From assembly GCA_903885855.1 (NCBI GenBank), contig CAISKG010000555.1, positions 1 to 8,570 of the forward strand: DNA of 8,570 nt, given 5' to 3'. Origin of the DNA: an uncultured Planctomycetaceae bacterium. Lineage in GTDB: Bacteria > Planctomycetota > Planctomycetia > Pirellulales > UBA1268. The notes under the pieces are model-generated. The model ran no database searches. It saw nothing but the letters and a program-made list of their open reading frames with translations, and was not told the origin of the DNA. The translations under genes and the position numbers were made by a program. This document shows positions 6,235-8,570 of the stretch, piece by piece (position 1 is the first letter of the stretch; every line of letters begins with the position of its first letter).

Positions 6235-7518
6235 ATGCCCGCCTTCCAGCCGAGTCGTCGACGCCTCCTCGGAGGCACCTGCGCCGCCGCCGCGGGGGGC
6301 ATGCTCCCCTGGCTGCCCGGCCCCGGATGGGGCACCGTGGCGGCGCTGCACGCCGACGAGCTGCGCCGCCGCCACAAGGCCTGCATCCTCCTCTGGATGC
6401 AGGGGGGCCCGTCGCAGTTCGAGACCTTCAGCCCGCTGCCCGGCGTTGCCGGCGGCGGGACGAAGTCCATCGCCACGGCGGTGCCCGGGACGGCGTTCGC
6501 GGAGCACTGGCCCGAGACGGCCTCCGTGGCCGACCGCCTGGCGGTGATCCGCTCGATGACGAGCAAGGAAGGGAGCCACCCCCGCGCCACCTACCTGCTC
6601 CACACCGGCTATCTGCCGATCCCGGGGATCCGTCACCCGACCCTCGGATCGATCGTCGCCAGCCGGCTCGCGGCGGAGACCGGCGCCGCCGACGGCGACC
6701 TGCCCCCGGTGGTCCGGATCGGCGCGCGGGGGCGATCCGACTCGGGGGCCGGGTTCTTCGGGGCCCGCTGGGAGCCGTTCGAGATCGGCGATCCCGACGA
6801 GCCCCCCGCCAACACCGCCCCGCGGACCGACGCCGAGCGCCACCGCCGCCGTCTCGATCTCGCCGACCGCCTCGGCACCGGCTTCGCCGCGCGGCTCCCG
6901 CAGGAGGCGGGCGACCACCGCGACCTCCTCGAGCGCGCCAGCCGCCTCATCCACAGCCCGGCGATGGAGGCCTTCGACCTCGACCGCGAGAGCGGGGCGG
7001 CCCGGGACCTCTACGGCGCGGGGGATTTCGCCGCCGGCTGCCTCCTCGCCCGGCGGCTGGTGGAGCATGGCGTGACGTTCGTCGAGGTGGTCTGCGACGG
7101 CTGGGACACCCACCAGGACAACGCGGAGCGCACCGCCGCGCTCGCCGGGCGCGTCGACCGGCCCTTCGCGGCGCTGGTGCGCGACCTCTCCGACCGCGGC
7201 CTGCTCGACGACACGCTCGTGGTGTGGATGGGGGAATTCGGGCGCACGCCGCAGATCAATCCCCGCGGCGGCCGCGACCACTTCCCCCGCAGCTTCAACG
7301 CCGTCCTCGCCGGCGGCGGTGTGCACGGCGGGAGCCTCGTGGGGCGCGTCGACTCGCGCGGCGTCGACGTCACCGAGCGCCCCGTCACGGTGCCCGACCT
7401 GTTCTCCACCTTCTGCCACGCCACCGGGATCGATCCCGCGGTGGAGTCGATGGCTCCGGCGGGGCGGCCGATCCGGCTCGTCGACGGCGGCAGCCCGGTC
7501 CTCGAGATCTTCGGCTGA
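6235..7518 (+). CDS. DUF1501 domain protein, Tat-exported, alkaline phosphatase-like fold
   Basis: This 427-residue exported protein belongs to the DUF1501 family, which is related in fold to alkaline phosphatases and sulfatases; its substrate is unknown. The N-terminus has a twin-arginine signal, S7-R8-R9-R10-L11-L12-G13, with a hydrophobic alanine/glycine segment to about residue 25. Family motifs follow in order: WMQGGPSQFETF (54-65), which matches the usual GGPSHxDTFD with Glu for Asp; RSMTSKEGSHPRATYLLHTG (106-125); GWDTHQDN (289-296); GEFGRTPQIN (333-342); GRDHF (347-350). Conserved Asp, His and Glu in these motifs are the likely metal-binding residues. GAGG at 6225-6228 serves as the ribosome binding site 6 nt before ATG. 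The gene lies 14 bp behind the DUF1549/1553 gene, the standard planctomycete pairing, and the two products probably act together outside the cytoplasm. The 3' end is convergent with the sigma54 activator gene and shares a hairpin with it. Confidence 0.94.
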   Translation: MPAFQPSRRRLLGGTCAAAAGGMLPWLPGPGWGTVAALHADELRRRHKACILLWMQGGPSQFETFSPLPGVAGGGTKSIATAVPGTAFAEHWPETASVADRLAVIRSMTSKEGSHPRATYLLHTGYLPIPGIRHPTLGSIVASRLAAETGAADGDLPPVVRIGARGRSDSGAGFFGARWEPFEIGDPDEPPANTAPRTDAERHRRRLDLADRLGTGFAARLPQEAGDHRDLLERASRLIHSPAMEAFDLDRESGAARDLYGAGDFAAGCLLARRLVEHGVTFVEVVCDGWDTHQDNAERTAALAGRVDRPFAALVRDLSDRGLLDDTLVVWMGEFGRTPQINPRGGRDHFPRSFNAVLAGGGVHGGSLVGRVDSRGVDVTERPVTVPDLFSTFCHATGIDPAVESMAPAGRPIRLVDGGSPVLEIFG

Positions 7519-7544
7519 CGCCGCGGCCACCGCTGCGTCAGCCG
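7512..7544. terminator. Bidirectional hairpin across the DUF1501 and activator stop codons
   Basis: CGGCTGACGC (7512-7521) is the perfect reverse complement of GCGTCAGCCG (7535-7544), a 10-bp stem. After one C-T mismatch the stem continues for four more pairs (GCGG 7523-7526 with CCGC 7530-7533) around a CCA triloop, so almost every base of the 33 nt is paired. The TGA of the DUF1501 gene (7516-7518) pairs with the TGA of the opposing activator gene (TCA 7538-7540). No T-run flanks either side. A shared bidirectional terminator or 3'-end stabiliser is likely. Confidence 0.65.
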
Positions 7545-8570
7545 CGGCCGCCGGGGACGACCGAGAGGTCGAGGCCCAGGCGCTTGGCCTTCTTGTAGAG
7601 CGTGGTGCGGTTGATGCCCAGGGCCCGGGCCGCGGCGTCGCGGCGTCCGCCGTGGCGCTCGAGCGCCTCGACGATCAGCTGCCGCTCCGGCGTGGAGAGC
7701 CGCATGCGGAGGGTGTCGCCGTCGGTCCGGCGCTCCTCGGCGCGGCCGCGCGGGCCCGGGGGGAGGTCGTCCGGCTCGATGATCGGGCCGCTGCCGAGGA
7801 ACACCGCGCGCTCCACGGCATGCTCGAGCTCGCGCACGTTGCCGGGCCAGTCGTGGTCGCGGAGGGCCTCGAGCGCGGCCGGGGAGAAGCCGGTGACGGG
7901 GCGGCCGGCCCGGCAGGCGGCCCGGGCGAGGAAGTGGCCGGCCAGGAGGGGAATGTCGCCGCGGCGCTGGCGCAGCGGCGGCATCTCGATCGTCACCACG
8001 TTCACGCGCCAGAAGAGATCGGCGCGGAATCGGCCGGCGGCGACGAGGCCGCCGAGATCCTCGTGGGTGGCCAGCACCACGCGCGCGTCGACGCGGCGCG
8101 TCGCGCCGCCGCCGACCGGCTCGAACTCCCGCTCCTGCAGCACGCGCAGCAGCTTCACCTGCAGCCCCGGCGTGGCGGTGGCGATCTCGTCGAGGAAGAT
8201 CGTGCCGCCGTCGGCCTGGGCGAAGCGCCCCTCGCGCGCCCCGGTGGCGCCGGTGTAGGCCCCGGCCACGTGGCCGAAGAGCTCGCTCTCCAGGAGCGTC
8301 TCGGGGAGGCTGCCGCAGGCCACCTCGACGAAGCGCCCGGCGCGGCGGGCGCTGCGGCGGTGGAGCTCGCGGGCCAGGAGCGACTTGCCGGTGCCGCTCT
8401 CGCCGGTGAGGAGCACCGTCACGCCGGCGTCGGCGACGCGGGCCACGAGGTCGAGCACCCGGCGGATGGCGGGGGAGTCGCCGAGGATGGCGGGGAGGTC
8501 GGCGGCGGGGCGGCCGGCGGGTGCCGCGGCGACGTGCTCGAGCGCGTCGGCCAGCGCCGCGTCGGCGGCC
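7538..8570 (-). CDS. Sigma54-dependent transcriptional activator, NtrC family (N-terminus off the right edge)
   Basis: This is an AAA+ ATPase that remodels sigma54-RNA polymerase at distant-enhancer promoters. On the minus strand the frame stays open from the window edge (first full codon at 8569), so it is 5'-partial with 343 codons visible; the GTG at 8458 is internal because upstream LPAILGDSPAIRRV already belongs to the AAA+ domain. Visible motifs: Walker A GESGTGKS (8381-8404), ESELFGH followed by the sigma54-contact loop GAYTGA (8246-8263; canonical GAFTGA), Walker B GGTIFLDEI (8183-8209), the FRADLFWRVNV arginine-finger region, and sensor II GNVRELEHAVE. A Fis-type helix-turn-helix closes the protein (about 7571-7675: AAARALGINRTTLYKKAKRLG). 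The first residues, ALADALEHVAA, resemble the end of a receiver domain plus linker, so it may be a two-component response regulator, but that domain is out of view. It is convergent with the DUF1501 gene. Its targets are unknown and I find no convincing -24/-12 promoter in the window. Confidence 0.94.
   Translation of the reverse strand, partial: AADAALADALEHVAAAPAGRPAADLPAILGDSPAIRRVLDLVARVADAGVTVLLTGESGTGKSLLARELHRRSARRAGRFVEVACGSLPETLLESELFGHVAGAYTGATGAREGRFAQADGGTIFLDEIATATPGLQVKLLRVLQEREFEPVGGGATRRVDARVVLATHEDLGGLVAAGRFRADLFWRVNVVTIEMPPLRQRRGDIPLLAGHFLARAACRAGRPVTGFSPAALEALRDHDWPGNVRELEHAVERAVFLGSGPIIEPDDLPPGPRGRAEERRTDGDTLRMRLSTPERQLIVEALERHGGRRDAAARALGINRTTLYKKAKRLGLDLSVVPGGRG

Noticed and set aside
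6217..7530. 437-codon minus-strand open frame opposite the DUF1501 gene
   Set aside because: It is antisense to a gene with strong family motifs and no protein-like features are seen in its translation.
7520..7548. Direct repeat GCCGCGGC (7520-7527 and 7541-7548)
   Set aside because: GCCGCGGC is a self-palindrome common in this base composition; the longer stop-centred stem at 7512-7544 explains the region better.
7538..8458. Activator starting at GTG 8458
   Set aside because: The frame is open to the window edge and the residues before 8458 match the conserved start of the AAA+ domain, so the gene is 5'-partial, not starting here.

Overview
The window looks like a chromosomal segment of a GC-rich (about 70% by eye) planctomycete. 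The best evidence is the tandem pair of DUF1549/DUF1553 and DUF1501 secreted proteins, a hallmark of Planctomycetes and relatives. A Tat-exported transglutaminase-like protein and a sugar phosphate isomerase/epimerase-like TIM barrel of planctomycetal type fit the same assignment. I cannot name a genus.

Layout, left to right: (1) 1-1210, minus: 5' part of rpsA (30S ribosomal protein S1), running off the left edge. It has a convincing extended -10 sigma70-type promoter at 1279-1307. (2) 1400-2392, plus: Tat-exported transglutaminase-like protein, divergent from rpsA. (3) 2401-3360, minus: sugar phosphate isomerase/epimerase-like protein, convergent with the transglutaminase gene and only 8 bp from it. 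(4) 3361-3680: a 320-bp divergent intergenic region with a small AT-rich island and two strong inverted repeats. (5) 3681-4538, plus: uppP (undecaprenyl-diphosphatase), cell-envelope lipid carrier recycling. (6) 4619-6220 and 6235-7518, plus: a short DUF1549/DUF1553 protein and a DUF1501 protein, 14 bp apart and almost certainly co-transcribed. (7) 7538-8570, minus: a sigma54-dependent NtrC-family activator, convergent with the DUF1501 gene and running off the right edge.

Most genes are ordinary. rpsA is a core gene and uppP serves peptidoglycan and envelope glycan synthesis. The DUF1549-DUF1501 pair encodes exported proteins of unknown biochemistry that are massively duplicated in planctomycetes. 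I see no mobile element, CRISPR array, tRNA or rRNA, and no clear new multi-gene system.

The most interesting sequence-level signal is structural. Both convergent gene pairs end in a perfect inverted repeat in which the two opposing TGA stop codons lie in opposite arms and pair with each other (2384-2409 and 7512-7544). These look like compact bidirectional terminators without U-tracts. Other points worth a look are a Gln in place of the catalytic Asp in the transglutaminase, a C-X2-C-X2-C cluster in ribosomal protein S1, and an unusually short DUF1549/1553 protein that keeps a CxxCH motif but lacks the usual extra cytochrome domain.
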